Positions 44,113 to 51,895 of a stretch of 54,930 bases of DNA are shown here, piece by piece; the stretch's first letter is position 1, and each line of letters begins with the position of its first letter. The notes under the pieces were generated by a model. It did not search any database, had not been told where the DNA came from, and saw only the letters and a list, made by a program, of their open reading frames with translations. The position numbers and the translations under genes are program-made. This DNA comes from Chachezhania antarctica (GTDB lineage: Bacteria; Pseudomonadota; Alphaproteobacteria; Rhodobacterales; Rhodobacteraceae), in the NCBI RefSeq assembly GCF_003646465.1, contig NZ_QZEX01000018.1:1-54930 (forward strand). Direction: 5' to 3'.

Positions 44113-44766
44113 ATGATCCGCTTCGAGAACCTCACCAAGAGCTTCGCGCTGAAGGGCGAGCGCCGGGTGATCGTCGACGGGCTGACCCTGACCCTGCCCG
44201 CGGGCCGGTCGCTGGCGCTGCTGGGGCGCAACGGGGCGGGCAAGTCGACCTTGCTGCAGATGATCGCGGGCATCGTGCGCCCCGATGCCGGACGGATCGT
44301 CACCGACGGCACGATCTCGTGGCCGGTGGGCTTTGCCGGGTCGTTCCACAAGGACCTGACCGGCGCCCAGAACGTGCGCTTTATCGCCCGGATCTATGGC
44401 GTCGACACCGACGCGCTTTTGGCGTTCGTCGAGGATTTTTCCGAACTGGGGAAATTCTTCCACATGCCTGTGCGGCATTATTCGTCGGGCATGCGGTCGC
44501 GCCTGACCTTCGGGGCGTCGATGGGGATCCGCTTCGACACCTACCTGGTGGACGAGGTGACGGCGGTGGGCGACGCGTCGTTCAAGCGCAAGAGCCGCGC
44601 CATCTTCCGCGAACGCATGGCGCAATCGGGCGCGATCGTGGTGAACCACTCGATGAGCCAGCTGCGCGAGTACTGCGATTCAGGCCTGGTGCTGGAGCAC
44701 GGCCGCGTCACCTATTTCGAGGACCTCGAAGCGGCCATCGCCTATCACGAAGCGCAGATGGCCTGA
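44113..44766 (+). CDS. kpsT: Capsule polysaccharide ABC transporter ATP-binding protein (KpsT-like)
   Basis: A 217-residue ATPase, the normal KpsT size. Walker [14 protein letters not shown] (about 43-55), the capsule-family variant after it ([20 protein letters not shown]), signature [20 protein letters not shown] and Walker [15 protein letters not shown], then [14 protein letters not shown] (switch His). It drives KpsM-mediated export. ATG 44113 is used since the domain starts at once ([11 protein letters not shown]). The stem-loop just upstream may lower its expression relative to kpsE. Confidence 0.95.
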   Translation: MIRFENLTKSFALKGERRVIVDGLTLTLPAGRSLALLGRNGAGKSTLLQMIAGIVRPDAGRIVTDGTISWPVGFAGSFHKDLTGAQNVRFIARIYGVDTDALLAFVEDFSELGKFFHMPVRHYSSGMRSRLTFGASMGIRFDTYLVDEVTAVGDASFKRKSRAIFRERMAQSGAIVVNHSMSQLREYCDSGLVLEHGRVTYFEDLEAAIAYHEAQMA

Positions 44767-44815
44767 GCCCACCCCAACGCCAAGGTTCCCCGGGCGGCGA
44801 TCACCTTCCGACGCC

Positions 44816-44843
44816 CGGTAGGGTGCGTGGTCCCCACGCACCG
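44816..44843 (+). repeat. 28-bp palindromic REP-like element, copy B
   Basis: GGTGCGTGG (44822-44830), loop TCC, CCACGCACC (44834-44842), preceded by CGGTAG. It lies in the 92-bp gap between convergent kpsT and the GT2 gene, where it could act as a bidirectional terminator stem. Same element as 23781-23808 (inverted) and 47515-47542. Confidence 0.85.
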
Positions 44844-44858
44844 CCCGTCACGCCCCAT

Positions 44859-45911
44859 TCACGCCCCGTCCCGCAGGCCCTTCACCCAGCCCTTCACCTC
44901 GTCCAGCGTCGCCTCCGTCCGCCCGCGCACGCCATCCCTGACGGCCCGGCGCATGAGGCCCAGGTAGATCTCCCGGTCGTCGCCGTAGCGGCGCGCGGCG
45001 CGATGCCATTTCACCGCCACCAGCATCAGAAGCGGCCAGAACAGCCACCCCGACGCCGCGCGGTACATGATCAGGCTGTTGCGGTGGATGTAATAGACCT
45101 TCCAAAGCGGCCGCACCGCGCGATGCTGGTCGTCCTGGTAGGTGGAACAATCGTGCTCGAACTTCACGTCCGGATCGAAGGCGATGGTGAACCCCGCGCG
45201 CCTCAGCCCCAACGTGTAGATCACGTCGTCTCCGTACAGGAACAGCCCCGCCTCGGGCACACCCACCCGCGCCACCATCTCGCGGCTCAGGAAGAAGCCC
45301 ACGAAAGAGGTCATGTCGAGCGGTCGCCGCGCGCCCGCGTCGAAATCGGCGCGCGGGATGTGAAAGCCGTCGCGCCCCCGCCGCAGGGTCGCCGCGAAGC
45401 GCTTCAGCGACCAGAACGGGTTTTCCGAGGGCCGGTTCATCTCGCAGATCCGCCCGTCGGGGAAATAGACCGCCGCGGCGCAGGCCTCGGTCACCGGGCG
45501 CGGAGCTTCGCGGAAGGCCGCCAGCGCGCCGGGCTGGGGGCGGGCATCGTCGTCCATCACCACGATCCAGTCCGGGTCATGCACCTCGGCCGCGCGCGCG
45601 ATCCCGGCGGCGAACCCGCCTGCCCCGCCGCGATTGTCGGGCAGGGTGACGATATCCAGCCGCGGATCGTCCAGCCCCGCCAGCCAGGCCCCGGTCCCGT
45701 CGGTCGAGGCATTGTCGACCACCACCGCCACGGCCAGCGCGTCATCCTCCAGCAGCCGCGCCACGGTCACCTTCAGCTGCGCCAACCGGTCATAGGTCAC
45801 CACCACCGCCGCAAGGCGCATCCCGGGGGACGCGGTCGGCGCGGCCAAGGCAGCGAGATCGGGGGTATCGGGCAGGGCAGTCACGTCGGGTCCGGGCTCA
45901 TTATCTTTCAA
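44859..45911 (-). CDS. GT2-family glycosyltransferase (GlfT1/rhamnosyltransferase-like)
   Basis: A 350-residue GT-A enzyme if the TTG at 45911 is the start; the in-frame GTG at 45884 or ATG at 45821 (MRLAAVVVTYDR) are real alternatives because no site has a strong ribosome signal. Motifs: VVVTYDRLAQL, VVDNASTDGTGAWL, DNRGGAGGFAAGIARA, WIVVMDDDARP (DxD), LFLYGDDVIYTLGLRRAG, FEHDCS and VYYIHRNSLIMYRAA. The DNRGGAGGF segment and ending are shared with galactofuranosyl- and rhamnosyltransferases, and UDP-Galf and dTDP-rhamnose are both made here; it may add the first Galf before the GlfT2-like polymerising enzyme. Located between kpsT (convergent) and the repeat that precedes parB. Confidence 0.85.
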   Translation of the reverse strand: MKDNEPGPDVTALPDTPDLAALAAPTASPGMRLAAVVVTYDRLAQLKVTVARLLEDDALAVAVVVDNASTDGTGAWLAGLDDPRLDIVTLPDNRGGAGGFAAGIARAAEVHDPDWIVVMDDDARPQPGALAAFREAPRPVTEACAAAVYFPDGRICEMNRPSENPFWSLKRFAATLRRGRDGFHIPRADFDAGARRPLDMTSFVGFFLSREMVARVGVPEAGLFLYGDDVIYTLGLRRAGFTIAFDPDVKFEHDCSTYQDDQHRAVRPLWKVYYIHRNSLIMYRAASGWLFWPLLMLVAVKWHRAARRYGDDREIYLGLMRRAVRDGVRGRTEATLDEVKGWVKGLRDGA

Positions 45912-45969
45912 GGATGGTCTTTCAAAACTGTGCCCGCCATTGCACCGAAGCCGCCCGGGAAGTCAAACC

Positions 45970-46200
45970 GACCCGCCCTTCTCTGGTCTCCAAATATCTC
46001 GGGGGAGTCCGCTCCGGCCGGAGCGGGCGGGGGCAGCGCCCCCTTTCGCGGGTAGCCACTTGAGCAGAATCAAGGGGTTACGGAAAAACGTTTCGCGCGC
46101 GAAACAATCCATTTCCGGAATGTTTCGCGGTTGCGGGCGGGGAAGGGGGCGCTGCCCCCGCCGCCCTGCGGGCGACTCCCCCGAGGTATTTGAAGACCAA
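45970..46200. repeat. Interspersed mosaic repeat, copy 5 (two inverted arms)
   Basis: Left arm TCTCTGGTCTCCAAATATCT followed by CGGGGGAGTC at about 45975-46010; right arm GACTCCCCCGAGGTATTTG then AAGACCAAAGA at about 46171-46202, its imperfect reverse complement. Inside are GGGGGCAGCGCCCCC and GGGGGCGCTGCCCCC, again inverted to each other. Together they enclose the parS-like palindrome at 46090-46105. Confidence 0.7.
46090..46129. promoter_or_regulatory. parS: Candidate centromere site (parS-like)
   Basis: GTTTCGCGCGCGAAAC is a perfect 16-bp palindrome at 46090-46105, with a further GTTTCGCG half site 16 bases downstream. It sits 84 bases past the parB stop. ParB proteins of this family bind such 14-16-bp palindromes near their own genes. 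Binding is inferred, not shown. Confidence 0.45.
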
Positions 46201-46213
46201 AGAAACCCCGCCA

Positions 46214-47257
46214 TCACCGCGCTTCCAGCCAGGCCTTGAGATCGGCCAGCAGGCGGGCGTCGACCTGGTCGCCGGCCAGTTCGATACGGATGCCCGAGGG
46301 GGAGGCGCGGCTGGTCAGGGTCAGGCCCGCGGCGATGTCGTAGCGGGTGAGGTCGGGGGCGGGTTTGCCCGCCGGTTTCGCGGTGGGCGGTTCGGAGGGC
46401 GCCGGGGTGGCGGCCGGCGCCTCGAGCCCCGCCAGCGCGTCCTGCAGGACGGCGAGTTCGGTTTCCGGGTCGGGGGCCTCGGTCGTCTCCAGCCTGTCGC
46501 GGAGGGTCGTGGCGAAGCCGTCCGCTTCTTCCAGCGCGCGGGCGAGCGCCAGGCCCAGCCGTTCGGAGATTGCGGCCGGGTAGCGCAGGGCGCCGTCGAG
46601 CGCCTCGACCAGCGGGACGAAGCTGCCGATCTTGGAACGTTTCGACCGCGAGACCGCGCCGAAAAGCCCCTGCAGCGCCGCGCGCATCGTGGGATACACG
46701 CCCTCCTTCCAGGCCGACCAGGCGATGCGGGCGCGCTCGTAGTGGCTGAGGTTCACCCGGATCTCGTTTTCCTCGACCATCGCGACATAGGAGCTAGCCG
46801 CGTCGCCCGGGGCGATCACGCGGGCGGCGACCGTTGCGAAACGCGCCTCGCCGGTTTCCGCCAGAAGCCGCTTCAGCGCCGCCAGGCGCCGCCAGCCCGA
46901 GATCAGGCCATGGGTGCGGGGGCCGTCGGGCGCGGGGAGTTTCAGGACCTCGATGGGTGTCTGCTGGCCGCGGGCCTTGAGCGACGTCATCAGCGCCTGC
47001 ATCTCGTCCTCGTCCAGGATCAGGCGGTCGCGGACAAGGTGGCCGGGGTCGATGGCGTCGAGGGGCAGGGTCTCGATCAACCGGCCTTGCGCACGGGCCG
47101 AGGTGAGTTCGGCAGAAAGCTCCGCCAGCGCGGCGGTGGCCGAGGCATCGCCCGCCACCTGCGCGATGGGCGCGGGGCCCAGCGGGCGGGCAGGGGAGGG
47201 GGCCTCGGGCGCTGCGCTGACGGGGCCGGCGGGGGCCAGCCGTTTACGTTTTGCCAT
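46214..47257 (-). CDS. parB: Plasmid partitioning protein ParB-like
   Basis: A 347-residue DNA-binding protein. An N-terminal Ala/Pro-rich region (1-60) is followed by the ParB/Spo0J nuclease-like fold (LPLDAIDPGHLVRDR, LMTSLKARGQQTPIEVL, HGLISGWRRLAALKRL), then EENEIRVNLSHYERARIAW and a helix-turn-helix region around RSKRSKIGSFVPLVEAL, a Pro-rich linker (APAATPAPSEPPTAKPAGKP) and a C-terminal domain. It binds the plasmid centromere and stimulates ParA. AAGGAG precedes the ATG. It is separated from parA by an unusual 334-bp gap. The GWRR box replaces the more common GERR of chromosomal ParB. Confidence 0.9.
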   Translation of the reverse strand: MAKRKRLAPAGPVSAAPEAPSPARPLGPAPIAQVAGDASATAALAELSAELTSARAQGRLIETLPLDAIDPGHLVRDRLILDEDEMQALMTSLKARGQQTPIEVLKLPAPDGPRTHGLISGWRRLAALKRLLAETGEARFATVAARVIAPGDAASSYVAMVEENEIRVNLSHYERARIAWSAWKEGVYPTMRAALQGLFGAVSRSKRSKIGSFVPLVEALDGALRYPAAISERLGLALARALEEADGFATTLRDRLETTEAPDPETELAVLQDALAGLEAPAATPAPSEPPTAKPAGKPAPDLTRYDIAAGLTLTSRASPSGIRIELAGDQVDARLLADLKAWLEAR

Positions 47258-47591
47258 GGGCCTGCTCCTTCTTCCTGTTCTGAAACCGGGTGGTCTGCTG
47301 ACCCGATGACCCCGACGCGTCAGCGTCGGTTCGCGCCCGACCCGCCCCCGTCACGCCGGAGGCGTGCCTGCGGCACGACGGCGGACGCGAATGGATGAGG
47401 CGTTCGTCGGGTTTTGAAGTCGTTCGCATACCCATCAGCGTTCCCGGCGTTACCGTGCCCACCCTCGGGTCGGGCGCGAACCTTTGGGCGTTAAGGGGTG
47501 CGTTCGGGTTCAGGCCGTAGGGTGCGTGGTCTCCACGCACCGTCCGGGTGGACGTAATCTCCGACATATCCCCTGTCATCCTTGCCATTCC
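47258..47591. other. Long parA-parB intergenic region with a 17-bp inverted repeat
   Basis: These 334 bp between parA and parB (same strand) are non-coding. GGTTCGCGCCCGACCCG (47328-47344) and CGGGTCGGGCGCGAACC (47466-47482) are a perfect 17-bp inverted pair 121 bp apart, so the region between could form a cruciform arm. Inside are CGTGCC-tgc-GGCACG (47363-47377) and, just outside, CGACGC-gtca-GCGTCG (47313-47328). The REP-like copy C sits at 47515-47542. Possible roles are a partition site, an attenuator separating the two genes, or simply repeats. Confidence 0.5.
47515..47542 (+). repeat. 28-bp palindromic REP-like element, copy C
   Basis: CCGTAG followed by GGTGCGTGG (47521-47529), loop TCT, CCACGCACC (47533-47541). 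One base differs in the loop from the inverse of copy A. It lies close after the parA stop. Confidence 0.85.
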
Positions 47592-49070
47592 CTAACCCGC
47601 CCGTTCGGTCTGTGCTGCCCGTTCGGCCTGTGCATCAGCCAGATCCATTTCTTCCTTCCGCCAGATCCCCAGCAGCAGGCGTTTGAACGCGGCATAGGTC
47701 TCGTCGAAGGTCTCGCGGCCGCGGGCATAGGTCTCGCGGTTGAAATCGCGGTAATCGGCCTCGTAGATGCCCGACACCTGCTCGCCCGCCTGCCCGATCA
47801 GGGCCGTGAAATCCTGCCGGTGGGGGGAGAGCGTGTGGCCAAGATAGGACTGGATCAGCGCCGACATCTCGCCCTGCTGGGCGCCGTCGTAGCGGGTGAT
47901 GACGGCGCGGACGGCATCCCATTCGAAGGCCGTCTCGGGCCTCCCCAGCGCGCGGGCGGCCATGTTCTCGCCCTCCTCGATGGAGGCGAAGGTGGAGTGG
48001 AGCATGTCGAAGAACCGCCCCGTCGAGTCGAATTCCAGGAACGACGCCCCGAAGGGCACCAGCAGGATGTCGGCGGCGGCCAGCCCGTTGATCGTCAGGT
48101 AGCCAAGCGCGGGGGGCGTATCGATGAAGACGACGTCGTAATCGTCCAGCACCCCGTCGGCGGCCAGCCGGTCCGACAGCGCGTCCCACAGCTTCCAGCC
48201 ACGGGCCTGCATGCGCCAGACCGGGATCTGGAATTCCGCCCAGTAGAGGTTCAGCTGCGCGCCGATCAGGTCGATATTGGGCCAGTGGGTGCTCTGGATC
48301 ACGTCTTTCGCGGTCATCTCCAACGCGGCCGACAGCGCGTCGTCCAGCGGCTGGGGGTTTTCGCCCCGGTCCATCCGGCGCTGGTTGTCGGCGCGTAGAT
48401 GTTCGCCGTAATGGCGGGCGAGCAGCGGGAAGGCGGTGCCCCATTCATCCTCGACCCGGCCGTTGAAGATCGAGGTCATGGAGCCCTGGCTGTCGAGGTC
48501 CACCACCAGCACCCGGTAGCCATCGAGGGCGGCCGACATGGCGAGGTGCGCGGCGGTCGACGTCTTGCCGACCCCGCCCTTGAAGTTGGCGACGGCCACG
48601 AGTTTCGCGGGCAGTCCCTTGGGGCGGTAGGGTTTGTATTCCTTGGCGCGCGACCCTTCGGCGGCGAAATGGGTGCGCAGGCGCAGGACTTCATCCAGCG
48701 TGAACCACTTGGCGCCGCCCGCGGTTTCCGACAGGCCCTGGGGCAGGTCCGGGTTGGCGCGCAGCACGCGGCGGAAATGGGCCTGTGCGACGGGGATCAG
48801 GTAGCGCGTGATCTCCCATGTGGAAAACAGGCGCAACGTCCGCCCGCCCACCTCGTCCTTGCCGCGGCTGACCAGATCGGCCCGGCCCTTTGCGCAGGCC
48901 CCGGCGATGGTGGCGAAGCCGGCGGTATCGGTCGGGCCCTCAAGCTCGGCCAGGGCCGCGTCGGGGTCGATGTTGAAATAGGGGGGCAGGGCGGCGGCGC
49001 CCTGTGGGAGATCCTTGGCCATGGGATGCTCGATGTCCTCTGATAGCCGCATGTAACGCGTTTTGGCCAT
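47592..49070 (-). CDS. parA: Plasmid partitioning ATPase ParA (type Ia, with N-terminal DNA-binding domain)
   Basis: A 492-residue protein. Residues about 75-130 form a MerR/HTH-like DNA-binding part (FSTWEITRYLIPVAQAHFRR, WFTLDEVLRLRTHFA). The deviant Walker A is VANFKGGVGKTSTAAHL (about 158-174), followed by VLVVDLDSQGSMTS, VVFIDTPPALGYLTINGLAA (Walker B) and FLEFDSTGRFFDML. It segregates the plasmid and, in type Ia systems, also represses its own promoter. The start is uncertain: ATG 49070, 49052 or 49022 all fit and none has a clear ribosome site. It diverges from repA across the origin. Confidence 0.93.
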   Translation of the reverse strand: MAKTRYMRLSEDIEHPMAKDLPQGAAALPPYFNIDPDAALAELEGPTDTAGFATIAGACAKGRADLVSRGKDEVGGRTLRLFSTWEITRYLIPVAQAHFRRVLRANPDLPQGLSETAGGAKWFTLDEVLRLRTHFAAEGSRAKEYKPYRPKGLPAKLVAVANFKGGVGKTSTAAHLAMSAALDGYRVLVVDLDSQGSMTSIFNGRVEDEWGTAFPLLARHYGEHLRADNQRRMDRGENPQPLDDALSAALEMTAKDVIQSTHWPNIDLIGAQLNLYWAEFQIPVWRMQARGWKLWDALSDRLAADGVLDDYDVVFIDTPPALGYLTINGLAAADILLVPFGASFLEFDSTGRFFDMLHSTFASIEEGENMAARALGRPETAFEWDAVRAVITRYDGAQQGEMSALIQSYLGHTLSPHRQDFTALIGQAGEQVSGIYEADYRDFNRETYARGRETFDETYAAFKRLLLGIWRKEEMDLADAQAERAAQTERAG

Positions 49071-49296
49071 CGTACCGCAAAAGGCGCAACATGGGAAGAA
49101 TCGAGTACAGGCGGGAGGGCTTTTCCTGATTTTCTCAGCTGATTCGGACGCTTAGGGCTGGGGGTTCCCGTGAAAACCGGGCCTTGGAAGGATCAGGGCT
49201 GATGTTAGAGTCCAGTTATATAAGTGTTACGGTCTCGGGGGCTTTCAGCCAATCCCCTGAGAGTCTTTGACAAAATCCGGCCCCTGCGACGCACAC

Positions 49297-49362
49297 CGAC
49301 TCTGAAACCCCGTTGAAGCGACTCCGATCCCACGCTGGGGCGACTCTGAACCCCCGATGAAA
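49297..49362 (+). repeat. Three tandem 22-bp iterons
   Basis: Units start at 49297 (CGACTCTGAAACCCCG), 49319 (CGACTCCGATCCCACG) and 49341 (CGACTCTGAACCCCCG), with exact 22-bp spacing, two helical turns, so an initiator would bind on one face. No fourth unit is seen on either side. Confidence 0.75.
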
Positions 49363-49386
49363 TCGGCCCCGGCGATGGACGGGTCT

Positions 49387-49395
49387 TGTGGATAA
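49387..49395 (-). promoter_or_regulatory. DnaA box
   Basis: TGTGGATAA on the plus strand equals the consensus DnaA box TTATCCACA on the minus strand. It lies 25 bases past the last iteron and 84 bases before the repA start. Confidence 0.7.
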
Positions 49396-49478
49396 GTGTA
49401 GGCTCGGCGTCACTGAAACCACGATAGAAAAGCCCCGCGAAAGGGGCCCGAATTCATAGCAGGATTACAGGCGAGTTC

Positions 49479-50492
49479 ATGTCATTGCGTCCGTCGCCCG
49501 CCGGGGCGTCCAGCCTTCTGCCCGACCGGCACCCGCAGGGGGATTTCTTCCTGTGCGATGTCTTCGATGCGCTGCCCAAGGACGACATGGCGTCGATGGA
49601 GCATCCGCTGTTCTCGCTCGCCACCCGGCCCGACCGGCGGATCCTGAGCTATTCGCACAACGGCACCGACATCACGGTGACGCCGAGCGTGAAGGGCCTG
49701 GCCACGATCCACGACAAGGACATCCTGATCTTCTGCATCAGCCAATTGATGGCCGCGATCAATGCAGGCCGGCAGGTGAGCCGGACGCTCTACCTGAAAG
49801 CGCACGATCTGCTGGTGGCCACGAACCGCGAGACGTCGGGCGACGCCTACCGCCGCCTGCGGGAATCCTTCGAGCGGCTGGCGGGCACGCGCATCACCAC
49901 CAACATCGCGACGGGGGAGACGGAGACGACCTCCGGCTTCGGCCTGATTGAATCGTGGGAGATCGTGCGCCGGTCCCGCGGCGGGCGGATGGTGTCTGTG
50001 TCGATCACGCTCAGCGACTGGCTCTACCGCGCGGTGCTGGCGAAATCGGTGCTGACGCTTTCCCGCGATTACTTTCGCCTCCGCAAACCGCTGGAGCGGC
50101 GGGTCTACGAACTGGCGCGCAAGCATTGCGGGCGGCAGCCGGCCTGGACGGTCTCGGTGGACACGCTTCTAAAGAAGTCGGGCAGCGCCTCGCCCCGCCG
50201 GGTCTTCCGCAAGATGATCCGCGACATGATCGAGGGCGACCACCTGCCGGATTACGTGCTGGAGGAAGTGGAGGGCGACCTGATCCGCTTCACCCAGCGC
50301 AACCCGGTGGTCGAGGCGGGCCCGCCCGTCCTGAAGGCCGACACGCTGGAGACGGCCCGCGCCCTGATGCCCGGCGCGGACGTGCATGCGCTGGAGGCCC
50401 AATGGCGCGGTGTCTGGGCGCGCACCGGCGCGAAACGCCTGCGCCACCCGGATGCCGCCTTCCTGGGCTGGGTGAAGAAACGGGCGGACTGA
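49479..50492 (+). CDS. repA: Replication initiator protein RepA (RPA family)
   Basis: A 337-residue protein of the replication initiator protein A family, one of the four plasmid types of Rhodobacteraceae. Conserved regions: DFFLCDVFDALPKDDMASMEH, ISYSHNG-like ILSYSHNGTDITVTPS, GLATIHDKDILIFCISQL, TNRETSGDAYRRLRESFERL, and a second winged-helix part with LRKPLERRVYELARKHCG and a C-terminal FLGWVKKR. It binds the iterons upstream and starts replication. Assigning the compatibility group (RepA-I fits the gene content) needs a phylogeny. The next gene, an epimerase, is on the same strand 91 bp away. Confidence 0.93.
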   Translation: MSLRPSPAGASSLLPDRHPQGDFFLCDVFDALPKDDMASMEHPLFSLATRPDRRILSYSHNGTDITVTPSVKGLATIHDKDILIFCISQLMAAINAGRQVSRTLYLKAHDLLVATNRETSGDAYRRLRESFERLAGTRITTNIATGETETTSGFGLIESWEIVRRSRGGRMVSVSITLSDWLYRAVLAKSVLTLSRDYFRLRKPLERRVYELARKHCGRQPAWTVSVDTLLKKSGSASPRRVFRKMIRDMIEGDHLPDYVLEEVEGDLIRFTQRNPVVEAGPPVLKADTLETARALMPGADVHALEAQWRGVWARTGAKRLRHPDAAFLGWVKKRAD

Positions 50493-50583
50493 CCCTGTGG
50501 ACGCGGCGCCCCGGGGCGTGCGCCGGCTTGAACATGCCTGCCGGGTCCGGTCTTTGCTCCCGGAGGCGACGAAAGGATGTGTC

Positions 50584-51603
50584 ATGAGTGAAACGCGCAC
50601 GGCGCTGGTGACGGGGTCTTCGGGCTTCATCGGCTTCCATCTCTGCCGGCGGCTGCTGGCGGACGGGTTCCGGGTGGTGGGGGTCGATGCGCTCGATCCC
50701 TATTACGACGTCACGCTGAAGGAACGCCGCCAGGCGATGCTGCAGCAGAGCCCGGGCTTCCGCGTCCTCAACGACCGGATCGAGACGCCCGGCCTGATGG
50801 CGGGCCTGTTCGCGGAGGAAACCCCGGACGTGGTCGTCCATCTCGCGGCGCAGGCCGGCGTGCGCTATTCGATCGACAACCCGCGCGCCTATCTCGAGGC
50901 GAACCTGGTCGGCACGTTCGAGATCCTGGAAGCCGCGCGCGCCCATCCGCCCGGCCACATGCTGCTGGCCTCGACCTCCTCGGCCTATGGCGCCAATACC
51001 GACATGCCCTACCGCGAGACCGCGAAGGCCGATCACCAGATGTCGTTCTATGCCGCGACCAAGAAGGCCACGGAATCGATGGCGCATTCCTATGCGCATC
51101 TCTTCGGCCTGCCGGTGACGATGTTCCGGTTCTTCACCGTCTACGGCCCCTGGGGCCGGCCGGACATGGCGCTGTTCAAGTTCACCAAGGCGATCCTGAA
51201 CGGCGATCCGATCGACGTCTACAACCACGGCGACATGAAGCGGGACTTCACCTATATCGACGATCTGGTCGAGGCGATCCGCCTGCTGATCGATGCCGCC
51301 CCGGTGCGCCCCGCGAACGGCGTGGTGGAAGAGGGCGACAGCCTGTCCCCCGTGGCGCCCTGGCGGGTGGTCAATATCGGCAATTCCGACGCGGTGCAGC
51401 TCACCGATTTCATCGCCGCGATCGAGGCCGCGACGGGCCGGACCGCCACGCAGACCCTGATGGACATGCAGCCCGGCGACGTGCCCGCCACATGGGCCGA
51501 TGCAGCCCTTCTGCATCGGCTCACGGGCTACACGCCGAAAACCGCCGTGCCCGAGGGCGTGGCGCGTTTCGTGGAATGGTACCGCGATTACTACCAGGCC
51601 TGA
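50584..51603 (+). CDS. UDP-glucuronate 4-epimerase-like NAD-dependent epimerase
   Basis: A 339-residue extended SDR: ALVTGSSGFIGFHLCRRLL (residues 7-25), DALDPYYDVTLKERR, VHLAAQAGVRYSIDNPRAY, STSSAYGANTDMPYRET, SFYAATKKATESMAHSY (Tyr/Lys pair) and RFFTVYGPWGRPDMALF-type motif, all shared with bacterial UDP-GlcA C4-epimerases (LpsL/Cap1J). Together with ugd at 26634 it would give UDP-galacturonate, an acidic sugar. AAAGGA before ATG 50584 fixes the start. The gene is set apart from the other sugar genes by the replication block, though on the circle it lies next to the yjbHF genes. Other 4-epimerase substrates are possible. Confidence 0.88.
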   Translation: MSETRTALVTGSSGFIGFHLCRRLLADGFRVVGVDALDPYYDVTLKERRQAMLQQSPGFRVLNDRIETPGLMAGLFAEETPDVVVHLAAQAGVRYSIDNPRAYLEANLVGTFEILEAARAHPPGHMLLASTSSAYGANTDMPYRETAKADHQMSFYAATKKATESMAHSYAHLFGLPVTMFRFFTVYGPWGRPDMALFKFTKAILNGDPIDVYNHGDMKRDFTYIDDLVEAIRLLIDAAPVRPANGVVEEGDSLSPVAPWRVVNIGNSDAVQLTDFIAAIEAATGRTATQTLMDMQPGDVPATWADAALLHRLTGYTPKTAVPEGVARFVEWYRDYYQA

Positions 51604-51660
51604 CACTGGCTCCTCCCGGCCCCGCCCCGACCCGGCCATGGCCTGGCCGGGCGCATCGGC

Positions 51661-51745
51661 CCGCCTGCGCGCCCCTGCTTCTTCTTTTCCCAAGTCCTCC
51701 GGGGGAGGCGCCCGGCACGGGCGGCGGGGGCAGAGCCCCCTTTCG
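51661..51745. repeat. Interspersed mosaic repeat, copy 6
   Basis: In the 292-bp gap before yjbH. CTTCTTCTTTTCCCAAGTCC then TCCGGGGGAGGCGCC, GGCGGGGGCAGAGCCCCC: the same parts as copies 2 and 4 in inverted order. The rest of the gap has no gene; the yjbH promoter should be within 51745-51880 but I see no good match. Confidence 0.65.
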
Positions 51746-51895
51746 GCCACGGGCCGCGATACGCCGTCCTGTGCCCGCAAAGCCGCTTTCGGCCAATAAG
51801 CGGCGCGGGGACCGGCGGAGTGTTGATCCCGGGCCGCGGACCGTGATCTAACGAATCCGATTTCAGGCGGCCCAGAGACGACGTAAAGAGCAGCA

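Larger units (their letters stand above)
45912..46213. other. Intergenic region downstream of parB with a parS-like palindrome
   Basis: These 302 bp hold mosaic repeat copy 5 in two inverted arms (see 45970-46200). Between the arms lies an AT-richer island (about 46061-46125) containing the perfect 16-bp palindrome GTTTCGCGCGCGAAAC (46090-46105) and a half site GTTTCGCG (46122-46129). Its shape resembles the ParB site of chromosomes (GTTTCACGTGAAAC). No gene can be supported here. Confidence 0.6.
49071..49478. other. oriV: Replication origin region (oriV) with iterons and DnaA box
   Basis: The 408-bp gap between divergent parA and repA contains an AT-rich patch (49204-49230, with AGTTATATAAG), three tandem 22-bp repeats starting CGACTC at 49297, 49319 and 49341, a perfect DnaA box TTATCCACA on the minus strand at 49387-49395, and a small GCCCC/GGGGC stem at 49432-49447. 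TTGACA at 49267-49272 is next to the iterons, but no -10 follows. This is the classical layout of an iteron-controlled origin with RepA autoregulation. Confidence 0.8.

Noticed and set aside
43935-46200. Insertion sequence remnants for the mosaic repeats
   Set aside because: The repeats have no transposase frame, no target duplications that I can see, and a modular palindromic build typical of interspersed intergenic elements.
47244-47588. Small protein gene between parA and parB (114 codons, minus strand)
   Set aside because: It runs through the REP-like palindrome and the 17-bp inverted repeat and overlaps the parB start, with no ribosome site or family resemblance.
49267-49295. repA promoter with TTGACA at 49267
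   Set aside because: The -35 hexamer is perfect but no acceptable -10 follows at 16-18 bp, so I mention it only within the origin entry.
49297-49362. CRISPR-like direct repeats
   Set aside because: The three 22-bp units are directly adjacent with no spacers, and lie at the repA origin; they are iterons. No cas genes are present.
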